Source: CAVOHU01 sp963843385 (GTDB lineage Bacteria; Acidobacteriota; Vicinamibacteria; Vicinamibacterales; JAKQTR01). Taken from it: a stretch of DNA of 64,000 nt. The notes under the pieces were generated by a model. The model searched no databases. It was not told the origin of the DNA and saw only the letters and a list, made by a program, of their open reading frames with translations. Numbering within the stretch: the first letter of the stretch is position 1; every line of letters begins with the position of its first letter. The stretch is from positions 372,001-436,000 of the forward strand of contig CAWJJY010000003.1 in NCBI GenBank assembly GCA_963843385.1. The letters are read 5' to 3'. The translations under genes and the position numbers were made by a program. Below are positions 32,515 to 39,262 of this stretch, one piece after another.

Positions 32515-33222
32515 CTATTCGCCGAGGATGGCACCGACGCCGAGCCGATCGACAACGAGGTCCGCGCCGGCCTGCTCGAGCGCCTCGACGCTGAAGCCGC
32601 CGGTCGCAACCGCCAGGCTTCGCACGCCGGCTTTCTGCGCTGCGATCACATCCAACGGCGTGTCGCCAATCACCAGCACGTCGGACAATGCCACCTCCGC
32701 GTGTCCGATGGCGCGCGCCCGGTCCAGGGCCACGTGCACGAGCTGCCACCGCTCGACAGCGTCCTCGCCATACGCGCCGAACTTGAAGTAGCGCCACAGA
32801 TCGAAATACCCGAGCTTGATCTCCGCCGCCCGCGTGTAATTCCCCGTGAGGAGCGCCAGCACCACATCGTCTCGATCGGCGAGCGCGTCGAGCGTTTCGC
32901 GGACGCCCGGGTACACGCCCTTGAACCTGCGCCACACCGTCGGGTCGTCGCTGCCCTCCGGCGCGGGCCGGTTCACCTCGTCCTGGAGCATGCGGAAGTA
33001 GACGTCCTGGAAGCGCGCCTCGGCTCCGTCGCCTGCGCTCACGCCTGCCTGCGCCATCGCGTCGGCCAGGATGCCGGGGTCGGTCCTCCCTGCCAGGTGA
33101 ACGCCTCGAAACGCGCCCGCGATCCCGTAGATTTCCTGGAAGGCGCGATCCATCCCGCGCATGCCGGCGCCGCCTGTCAGCACGAGTGTTCCGTCCACGT
33201 CGAACAGCAGAAGTTTCGCCAT
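32515..33222 (-). CDS. HAD-superfamily hydrolase (phosphoglycolate phosphatase-like)
   Basis: A 235-residue HAD enzyme. Motif I is LLFDVDGTLVLTGG, motif II LALLTGNYTRAAE (Thr), the motif III lysine probably lies in the KLGYFDLWRYF segment, and motif IV VLVIGDTPLDVIAA. A helical cap (type C1) fills residues 15-95. Such enzymes dephosphorylate small metabolites such as phosphoglycolate; the substrate is not certain. It is divergent from the Met-rich exported protein, with 71 bases between their starts. Confidence 0.85.
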   Translation of the reverse strand: MAKLLLFDVDGTLVLTGGAGMRGMDRAFQEIYGIAGAFRGVHLAGRTDPGILADAMAQAGVSAGDGAEARFQDVYFRMLQDEVNRPAPEGSDDPTVWRRFKGVYPGVRETLDALADRDDVVLALLTGNYTRAAEIKLGYFDLWRYFKFGAYGEDAVERWQLVHVALDRARAIGHAEVALSDVLVIGDTPLDVIAAQKAGVRSLAVATGGFSVEALEQAGADLVVDRLGVGAILGE

Positions 33223-33293
33223 CGCCCCAAGTCTGTCACAATGAGAGGACTGAATCGAGAGACCGCAACCCGATGCCCTCAGAGGATGTCCTG

Positions 33294-33842
33294 ATGAAAC
33301 CCCGTTCCATGCTGGCAGCCGCCGCGATCGCCTTCTTCACCATCGGCACGATGGCCGCCCAGCAGGCCACGCCGACACCCAAGCCGGCCGCCGCCCCGAG
33401 CACGGCTGCCATGAAAGACTGCCCGTGCATGAAGGACAACGCCGACATGAAGGCCATGCACGAGAAGATGCAGGCCGCCATGGCCGGCGGGCAGAAGATG
33501 TCCGACGCCGACATGAAGGCCATGCACGAGAAGATGCAGGCCGCCATGGCCGGCGGGCAGAAGATGTCCGACGCCGACATGAAGGCCATGCACGAGAAGA
33601 TGCAGGCCGCCATGGCCGGCGGGCAGAAGATGTCCGACGCCGACATGAAGGCCATGCACGAGAAAATGCAGGCCGCCATGCCCGGCGGGCAGAAAATGTC
33701 CGACGCCGACATGAAGGCCATGCACGAGAAGATGCAGGCCGCCATGGCCGGCGGGCAGAAGATGGATTGCCCGATGATGAAGGGCGGCGCCAAGGGCATG
33801 GCCGACTGCCCCATGATGAAGAAGAGCGCCGAGAAGAAGTAG
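33294..33842 (+). CDS. exported Met/His/Cys-rich repeat protein, putative metal-binding
   Basis: 182 residues from ATG 33294 (AGAGGA upstream). A signal peptide (MLAAAAIAFFTIGTMAAQQ) leads to a Pro/Ala linker, a CPCMKDNADM segment, five tandem 22-residue repeats of the form DADMKAMHEKMQAAMAGGQ, and a tail with MDCPMMKGG and ADCPMMKK. Each repeat has several Met and one His. Met/His-rich exported proteins with CPMM motifs often bind copper or silver, so a periplasmic metal sponge is the best guess. I know no named family with this repeat. A hairpin terminator follows directly. Confidence 0.85.
   Translation: MKPRSMLAAAAIAFFTIGTMAAQQATPTPKPAAAPSTAAMKDCPCMKDNADMKAMHEKMQAAMAGGQKMSDADMKAMHEKMQAAMAGGQKMSDADMKAMHEKMQAAMAGGQKMSDADMKAMHEKMQAAMPGGQKMSDADMKAMHEKMQAAMAGGQKMDCPMMKGGAKGMADCPMMKKSAEKK
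33441..33770 (+). repeat. five near-identical 66-bp tandem repeats inside the Met-rich gene
   Basis: The unit begins GCCGACATGAAGGCCATGCA and recurs every 66 bases with only a few changes (for example one GCC to CCC giving MPGG, and GAGAAG to GAGAAA in copy four). Such identity means recent expansion, and copy number probably varies between strains. Confidence 0.92.
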
Positions 33843-33851
33843 CCCGGCCAG

Positions 33852-33878
33852 CCGCCCGCGCGGTGGCCGCGCGGGCGG
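33852..33878. terminator. bidirectional hairpin terminator
   Basis: CCGCCCGCGCGG and CCGCGCGGGCGG form a perfect 12-bp stem with a three-base TGG loop, followed by TCTTTGTC. It lies exactly in the 45-base gap between the Met-rich gene and the convergent ABC-like gene, so it probably ends both transcripts. Confidence 0.8.
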
Positions 33879-33887
33879 TCTTTGTCG

Positions 33888-34607
33888 CTACCGGATGAAG
33901 CGTCGCCAGCCCGATCGATTGCGAAGCGTCCCGGTCGCCGGGTCGAGCCCGTAGATGCGCTTGCAGACGAGGCGGGCAAAGAAGTCGTCGGCCGAGAGCA
34001 CCAGGACGGCCATCCTCCGCGACCGCGCGACCCGCGCCACATCAGCCGCAAGGCCGGCTGCCACCTCCGGTGTCTCGTTGGCGACGAGCGCGGTCGGATG
34101 TTCGAGCAGCAGAATGTCGGGCTTGGACGCGAGAGCCCGCGCCAGGTGAACGCGCGCCCTGACAAGCGCGCCCACACCTGACAGCCGGGCGGTCAGGTCG
34201 TTGTCCCCCAGGCCTGCCTCCTTCGCCAGTTGAGACACCTCAGCCATCACGCCGCCGGGCACCGGATCGAGCGACAGGGTGAACGACATCGCGATGGCCT
34301 GTGCCACGGTCAGGTCGTTCAGCAGCAGCGCGCGGATTGACATCATCCCGATGCGATCCAGCGTCCGAAGCCAGTCGTCCGCGTCGGTGATGGCGGAGGT
34401 CGGCCGGCCGAAGAGACGTACCTCGCCGGCATCGGGCAGCGTGGCGCCGGTCAGCAGGTTGACGACGATCTCGGCCGCGTCTCCGTCGAGGCCGGTCAGC
34501 GCGGCGCTCTCCCCGCCCGACAGCGTGAACGCGTTGATGCGCAAGGGGCGCAGAGCCCCATATTGTTTGGTGAGGCCGTCAATCGTGATGATGGGCGGAT
34601 GGCTCAC
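33888..34607 (-). CDS. ABC-ATPase-like protein lacking catalytic motifs (pseudo-ATPase)
   Basis: 239 residues with the overall order of an ABC ATPase (ITIDGLTKQYGALRPL at the N-terminus, GEVRLFGRPT after Walker A, ARALASKPDILLLEHP near Walker B). The nucleotide motifs have decayed. Walker A reads TGLDGDAAEIVV with no GKT/S, the signature is LSGVGALVRARV, Walker B ends LLLEHP instead of LLLDEP, and the switch His is lost (LVLSADDFF). It should not hydrolyse ATP. The frame is intact, with a four-base overlap to the methyltransferase gene upstream, so it looks maintained. It may be a regulatory or structural partner; no permease is adjacent. Confidence 0.8.
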   Translation of the reverse strand: MSHPPIITIDGLTKQYGALRPLRINAFTLSGGESAALTGLDGDAAEIVVNLLTGATLPDAGEVRLFGRPTSAITDADDWLRTLDRIGMMSIRALLLNDLTVAQAIAMSFTLSLDPVPGGVMAEVSQLAKEAGLGDNDLTARLSGVGALVRARVHLARALASKPDILLLEHPTALVANETPEVAAGLAADVARVARSRRMAVLVLSADDFFARLVCKRIYGLDPATGTLRNRSGWRRFIR

Positions 34608-35170
34608 AGGACTTTCTGTGCGACCAGGCAGGCGGTGGAAATCGAGGGATCGTGGTTTTCGCGGGAGTGCAGGATGCGCCAGCCGGCGAATTCGCGCCGC
34701 AGTTCACCCGGTTCGAGCAGGTGCGCCGGGGACTTCGGCCCTGCGGGCCTGGTCCCCTGGGCCGTCGTGAACGTCTCGTACATCACGAACCCGCCTGGGC
34801 GAACCATCTCGCGGACCTCCGGCCACCGGTGCCGGATCAGGAATCTGGAGCACAGCAACAGGTCGCAGCATCCACGCGGGAGCGGATCGCGCTCGAGGTC
34901 AGAGGCCCAGAGGTGCAGGGCAAGCCCGCGTTCCGCGGCTTCTTCCCTCGCAACCTGCAGCCGATCGACGGCGATATCCACGCCAAAGGTGACGAAGCCT
35001 GCCCGGGCCAGCGCGCGGGCGTGCCGCCCCTCCCCCATCGCCAGGTCCAGCGCGACGCGGCGTTGCCCGGCGACGCCGAGCTCGGCGGCCACGCGCGGCA
35101 GCCACTCCGCGACAAACGGCGAAACCAGCGACGGAACATCCGGAAGGGGACCAGACGACTCGCGCATCAC
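34604..35170 (-). CDS. class I SAM-dependent methyltransferase (TehB-like)
   Basis: A 188-residue Rossmann methyltransferase. Motif I is ALDLAMGEGRHARALARAG (one Gly of the usual DxGxGxG is Met), motif II FGVDIAVDRL, and the motif IV position CCDLLLCSRFLIR. The small size and the GEGRHA form resemble TehB and other small-molecule methyltransferases. The substrate is unknown. It overlaps both neighbours by four bases (PHP upstream, ABC-like downstream), so the three form one tight operon. Confidence 0.82.
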   Translation of the reverse strand: MMRESSGPLPDVPSLVSPFVAEWLPRVAAELGVAGQRRVALDLAMGEGRHARALARAGFVTFGVDIAVDRLQVAREEAAERGLALHLWASDLERDPLPRGCCDLLLCSRFLIRHRWPEVREMVRPGGFVMYETFTTAQGTRPAGPKSPAHLLEPGELRREFAGWRILHSRENHDPSISTACLVAQKVL

Positions 35171-36036
35171 CGATCGCGTCCCACTGGTCGCGTCTGAGGC
35201 GAGGAGGCGTGCGCGCCCCCGGTCGTCCTGCGCTTCGTGCAGAGCCGGTCGAACTCTCTCGCGGGCAGGGTCACGTCCCCGAGCGCCACGGCGCGGTGGC
35301 CGTCCTCGCCGTGAAAATCCGATCCGCCCGTGACCAGCAGGCCGTGCGCCCGAGCCAGCGCGAGATAACGGGCCGTGTCCTCGGCCGAGTGGTCCGGGTG
35401 GTAGACCTCGACGGCGTGAAGTCCCGCGCCGGCGAGTTCTTCCAGCAGGCCGTCCTGTTTCGTCACCCCGGGGTGCGCGAACGACGCGATCCCGCCCTGG
35501 GCGTCAATCAGGGCGACGACCTCGTGGGGCGTCTCGGCCACGTGCATCACCGCCGCGGGCGCGCCATCGGCGAGGAACCTGTCGAAGGCCTCCTGCACGC
35601 TCGGCACGTGCCCGGCCTCGACGAGCGCCCGGGCGATGTCGGGCCGCCCGATCGCGCGGCCGGCGGCCTCCTCGACCAGGGCGTCGATGTCGAGCGGCGC
35701 GCCGAGCCGCCTGAGCCGTTCGCCGATGCGGCGGGCCCGGCCGACGCGCTCGCCGCTTCGTGCCGCGAAGAACTCCGTCATGCGCGGCGATCGCCAGTCC
35801 AGGAAGTACCCGAGCACGTGAATGTCCCGCCCGTGCCAGACGGACGTCATCTCGATGCCGGGCACCAGCGTCAGCTCGGCCTCTCGCGAGAGCTCCTGCA
35901 GTTCCGGCACGGCGCTCATGGTGTCGTGATCGGTGACGGCAATCGTGGAGAGGCCCGACGCCTTCGCGAGGACGACCAGGTCGGCGGGCGACAGCGCGCC
36001 GTCCGAGGCCGTCGTGTGCAGATGCAGATCGATCAT
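35167..36036 (-). CDS. PHP-domain phosphoesterase (RNase AM/YciV-like)
   Basis: 289 residues. The metal site is complete: MIDLHLHTTASDG, TDHDTMSA, VPGIEMTSVWHGRDIHVLGY, FAHPGV, and the last motif GGSDFHG. Family members YciV/Rnm hydrolyse 3',5'-nucleoside bisphosphates such as pAp and trim RNA 5' ends. It is the first gene of a three-gene operon with a methyltransferase and a pseudo-ABC protein. The last 20 residues are variable. Confidence 0.88.
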   Translation of the reverse strand: MIDLHLHTTASDGALSPADLVVLAKASGLSTIAVTDHDTMSAVPELQELSREAELTLVPGIEMTSVWHGRDIHVLGYFLDWRSPRMTEFFAARSGERVGRARRIGERLRRLGAPLDIDALVEEAAGRAIGRPDIARALVEAGHVPSVQEAFDRFLADGAPAAVMHVAETPHEVVALIDAQGGIASFAHPGVTKQDGLLEELAGAGLHAVEVYHPDHSAEDTARYLALARAHGLLVTGGSDFHGEDGHRAVALGDVTLPAREFDRLCTKRRTTGGAHASSPQTRPVGRDR

Positions 36037-36106
36037 GGGCGGTCAGCGGCCGAAGGCGAGGGCGATCCGGGCGGGAGTCCGCCCGGTTGGCGCCGGACGC
36101 CTGGCG

Positions 36107-37087
36107 TCACGAGGGACGGCGGCGAGCCGCGCTCCTGGCGCGCGGCCTGGCCGGCGCCTTGCCGAGCGCGATGTACTCGCGCAGCAGCAGGTCGAGATGC
36201 TCGCGCTCCTCGTCGGCAAACTCGAGGAAGATCTGCCGCCCGAGCGAGTCTTCGAACTGCTCGCCGTAGCGCTTGAAGAAGCGGTGCGAGGTCCGCTCGC
36301 ACCGGATCCCCAGCCGGAGCGCCTGCCGATCGTCCACGCCCCGCGCGACTTCCTCGGCGCCCGAGGCGAAGAGCCCGTTGGCGGCTCCCTTGAAGAACAG
36401 AAACGTCGGCCTCGACTCGAGCAGCGCGTCCTGGGACAGCAGTTGCTGGTAGCGATCCTCGAGCATCGCGAGGTGGTCGCGCTCCTCGTCGGCCAGCTTG
36501 TGGAACACGCGGCGGCCGCGCGGGTGCCTGGCGGATCGCGACGCACGGGTGTAGAACTCGAGGCCGCTGCGCTCGGTCGCGATGGCGATGCGCAGCGCGT
36601 CGCGCGCGAAGACCAGGTGCGACGATTCGGGCGCGGGTTGGGCCGCCTTCCCGGCGCGGCAATCCTCGCAGGTGCCGTAGATCTGCACCACGCTCTGGCG
36701 GGCGGAGAAATTGCGCGCCGAGGCGACGTCCTCGATCTCGGCCTCGATATCCGAGCTGAGGAACTCGAACGAGCGGTTGCAGGTCTTGCAGATGAGGTGA
36801 AAGTGCCGCGGGTGGCGGTACGAATGCTCGAAGCGGAACCGGCCCTCGCCGAAGTCCACCTTGCGCGCGATGCCCGCCTCCACCATCCACTGCAGCGTCC
36901 GGTAGACGGTCGCGCGGCTGACGCCGGCATCTTCGCGCCGGATCAGGTCGACCAGATCGTCGGCGCTCATGTGGCCTTCGTGGCGAAGGAACACGCTGAG
37001 AATGCGCTCCCGCTTGCTGGATCGTTTCCCGCCCGCCGGACGCAGGCGGGAAACATCCGGAGCGGCAAGGTCAGTGGTTGTATCCAC
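36107..37087 (-). CDS. Fur-family repressor fused to a rubrerythrin-like diiron domain
   Basis: About 326 residues from GTG 37087; earlier in-frame starts overlap the IscA-type gene. Residues 20-155 are Fur-like: winged helix DAGVSRATVYRTLQWMVEAG, RFEHSYRHPRHFHLICKTC, and a second CEDC, giving two CxxC zinc pairs. Residues about 170-310 form a four-helix ferritin-like domain with two full ligand sets (ERSGLEFY with EERDHLAML, and CERTSHRFF with EEREHLDLL). Fur proteins repress iron or peroxide genes; rubrerythrin domains bind two irons and reduce peroxide. One protein with both could sense and consume the same signal. It follows the Fe-S carrier gene by 16 bases. Confidence 0.85.
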   Translation of the reverse strand: MDTTTDLAAPDVSRLRPAGGKRSSKRERILSVFLRHEGHMSADDLVDLIRREDAGVSRATVYRTLQWMVEAGIARKVDFGEGRFRFEHSYRHPRHFHLICKTCNRSFEFLSSDIEAEIEDVASARNFSARQSVVQIYGTCEDCRAGKAAQPAPESSHLVFARDALRIAIATERSGLEFYTRASRSARHPRGRRVFHKLADEERDHLAMLEDRYQQLLSQDALLESRPTFLFFKGAANGLFASGAEEVARGVDDRQALRLGIRCERTSHRFFKRYGEQFEDSLGRQIFLEFADEEREHLDLLLREYIALGKAPARPRARSAARRRPS

Positions 37088-37103
37088 GTAGGAGACGGTA
37101 CTG

Positions 37104-37430
37104 CTAGTCCGTCGAGAACGACTGGCCGCAGCCGCACGTCGATTTCGCGTTGGGGTTGCGGATGGTGAATCCTCCGCCGGTGACGCTGTCCACGAAGTCG
37201 ACCTCCGCACCCGTGAGGTATCGCGCGCTGATCGGATCGATGAACAGCTTCACGCCGTTGGACTCGAACTGCTGATCCACCGATCCCGGAGCGTCCTCGA
37301 TCATCAGTCCATACTGGAACCCGGAGCAACCGCCGCCCTGCACGAACACGCGAAGGCCGCTGTTCGGTTTCTGCTCTTCGGCCAGCAATTCGGTGATCTT
37401 GCTGGCCGCCACATTCGACACGTTGATCAT
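37104..37430 (-). CDS. erpA: A-type iron-sulfur cluster carrier (ErpA/IscA-like)
   Basis: 108 residues from ATG 37430 with GGAGTGG upstream. The three cluster cysteines are present: GGGCSGFQYGLMIED and the C-terminal STCGCGQSF. A-type carriers hold and pass [2Fe-2S] or [4Fe-4S] clusters to target enzymes. The ErpA/IscA split cannot be settled by motif alone, so the symbol is tentative. The gene is directly upstream of the Fur-rubrerythrin fusion, linking both to iron or oxidative stress control. Confidence 0.88.
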   Translation of the reverse strand: MINVSNVAASKITELLAEEQKPNSGLRVFVQGGGCSGFQYGLMIEDAPGSVDQQFESNGVKLFIDPISARYLTGAEVDFVDSVTGGGFTIRNPNAKSTCGCGQSFSTD

Positions 37431-37543
37431 GGTGACATCCACTCCAATGGGTGACCCGATATCCTGATTATAGCCCGGCGACTGCGGACCGCCTGACTGC
37501 CCATCGCCATGGCCATCGGCGGGTCCGGCCGATGGTATCTCTC

Positions 37544-37549
37544 TATACT
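37544..37549 (+). promoter_or_regulatory. possible -10 element (TATACT)
   Basis: TATACT stands in an AT-richer patch 178 bases upstream of the aldehyde dehydrogenase start, in the divergent gap with the erpA-like gene. No good -35 is visible. The rest of the 296-base gap has no gene. Confidence 0.3.
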
Positions 37550-37726
37550 ACACAGAGTTAGACCCGGATTGAACCAGGCAGGGTCCGTGTCCGGGCGGCC
37601 GCGGCGTCCGGCAGCCAGCTTTCAAGGCGTTCCAGGCCAGCCTGCAACCCCATGTGCCCTCGCCACTTGCCGGCGGCCGGCCGCGGGGGTGATATTCTGC
37701 GAAGAGCGTTTTGCCAGGGAGGTCCC

Positions 37727-39160
37727 GTGTCACTCGAGTATCCGTTCTTCCTTGCAGGATCGTGGCAGCGGTCGGCGCTGGTCCACCCGGTCCTCAACCC
37801 ATACGACGATTCGCTGGTTGGCACCTCGTGGCTCGCCGGCATCGCGGAGTACGAACGCGCCACGGAGGCCGCCATCGACGCTGCGCCGGAGATGCGCCGG
37901 CTTCCCGCCTACAAGCGCGGCGAGATTCTCGCAAAAGCCTCGGCCGCGCTCGCCGGGCGCCGCGACGAGATCGGTCGCGTGCTGGCCGGAGAAGCCGGCA
38001 AGCCCCTGCGCGATGCGCTGACCGAGGTCGACCGGGCCACGATGACCTTTCATGTGGCGAGCGAAGAAGCGCGGCGCCTGAACGGCGAAGTGATCCCGCT
38101 CGACCTGGCTCCCCACGGCACGGGCCGCATCGGGATCGTCCGGCGCTTCCCGATCGGGCCGGTGGCCGCGATCTCGCCGTTCAATTTCCCGCTGAATCTC
38201 TCGGCGCACAAGCTGGCCCCGGCGATCGCCGCGGGCAATCCCATCGTGCTCAAGCCTGCCAGCAAGACGCCGCTCTCGGCGCTGTTCCTGGCGAGGGTCC
38301 TGGACGAGGCCGGGCTGCCGAAGGGCGCGCTGAGCGTCCTGCCGATGCCGCGCGAGCTGGGCGACAGGCTCGTGACCGACGATCGCTACAAGCTCCTCAC
38401 CTTTACCGGGTCGCCGGCGGTGGGCTGGGCCATGAAGGCGAGGGCAGGCAAGAAGAAGGTCGTCCTCGAGCTCGGGGGCAACGCCGGGGTGATCGTGGAC
38501 GAATCGGCCAATCTCGACTACGCGGTGAAGCGGGTCGTCACCGGCGGATTCGCCTACGCGGGCCAGAGCTGCATCTCGGTGCAGCGCGTGTTCGTGCACG
38601 ACGCGGTGTACGACCGGTTCACCAGGGACCTGATCGCGCGGGTCAACGCGCTCGTCGTCGGAAATCCCCTCGATCTGAAAACCGAACTCGGGCCGATGAT
38701 CGAGAAAGCCGAGGTCGATCGCATCGAGTCGTGGGTGCGCGACGCCGTGGCAGAGGGCGCGAAAGTCCTGGCGGGCGGCCGGAGACTCTCGGCATCCGTC
38801 TACGCCGCGACCGTGCTGGCCGACCTGTCCGAATCCGCCAAAGTGTGCGCGCAGGAGGTCTTCGCGCCGCTCATTGGCCTGTTCCGCTTCCGGGATTTCA
38901 ACGACGCGGTGGCTGCCATCAATCGATCGCGCTACGGGCTGCAGGCCGGCATCTTCACCAACGACTTGACCAAGGCGCTCTTTGCCTACGATTCAATCGA
39001 AGCCGGCGGCATCCTCGTCAACGACGTGCCGACCTGGCGGATCGACAACATGCCGTACGGAGGGGTGAAGGATTCCGGGATCGGCCGCGAGGGCCCACGC
39101 TACACGATCGAGGAGATGACCGAACCCAAGCTGCTCGTGATCAACCAGGAGATGGGATAG
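37727..39160 (+). CDS. NAD(P)-dependent aldehyde dehydrogenase
   Basis: 477 residues from GTG 37727 with GGGAGG at ideal distance. It has the ALDH fold: SPFNFPLNLSAHKLAPAIAA, Rossmann loop FTGSPAVGWAMK, catalytic Glu in LELGGNAG, Cys in GQSCISVQRVF, and EVFAPLIGLFRF plus NDVPTWRIDNMPYGGVKDSG near the end. Overall similarity is to the lactaldehyde/phosphonoacetaldehyde/succinate-semialdehyde group, and the substrate is not fixed by these motifs. It has no operon partner, since the next gene is convergent. Confidence 0.9.
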   Translation: MSLEYPFFLAGSWQRSALVHPVLNPYDDSLVGTSWLAGIAEYERATEAAIDAAPEMRRLPAYKRGEILAKASAALAGRRDEIGRVLAGEAGKPLRDALTEVDRATMTFHVASEEARRLNGEVIPLDLAPHGTGRIGIVRRFPIGPVAAISPFNFPLNLSAHKLAPAIAAGNPIVLKPASKTPLSALFLARVLDEAGLPKGALSVLPMPRELGDRLVTDDRYKLLTFTGSPAVGWAMKARAGKKKVVLELGGNAGVIVDESANLDYAVKRVVTGGFAYAGQSCISVQRVFVHDAVYDRFTRDLIARVNALVVGNPLDLKTELGPMIEKAEVDRIESWVRDAVAEGAKVLAGGRRLSASVYAATVLADLSESAKVCAQEVFAPLIGLFRFRDFNDAVAAINRSRYGLQAGIFTNDLTKALFAYDSIEAGGILVNDVPTWRIDNMPYGGVKDSGIGREGPRYTIEEMTEPKLLVINQEMG

Positions 39161-39183
39161 GAGGGGGAAGATTACAGGTAGTG

Positions 39184-39218
39184 GGTTATAGGTTATAGGT
39201 TACAGGTTATAGGTTACA
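39184..39218. repeat. five tandem 7-bp repeats (GGTTATA/GGTTACA)
   Basis: GGTTATA, GGTTATA, GGTTACA, GGTTATA, GGTTACA in a row, preceded by a looser ATTACAGGTAGTG stretch. The tract is strikingly AT-rich for this DNA. It lies between the aldehyde dehydrogenase stop and the convergent membrane-protein stop. Confidence 0.85.
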
Positions 39219-39262
39219 GGTGTTGGAAATCAGGCGATTGGCCACCGTCTACCGGCCTTCCG

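Noticed and set aside
33441..33770. 66-bp repeats considered as a CRISPR array
   Set aside because: The repeats are adjacent with no spacers and lie in frame inside a gene with a signal peptide.
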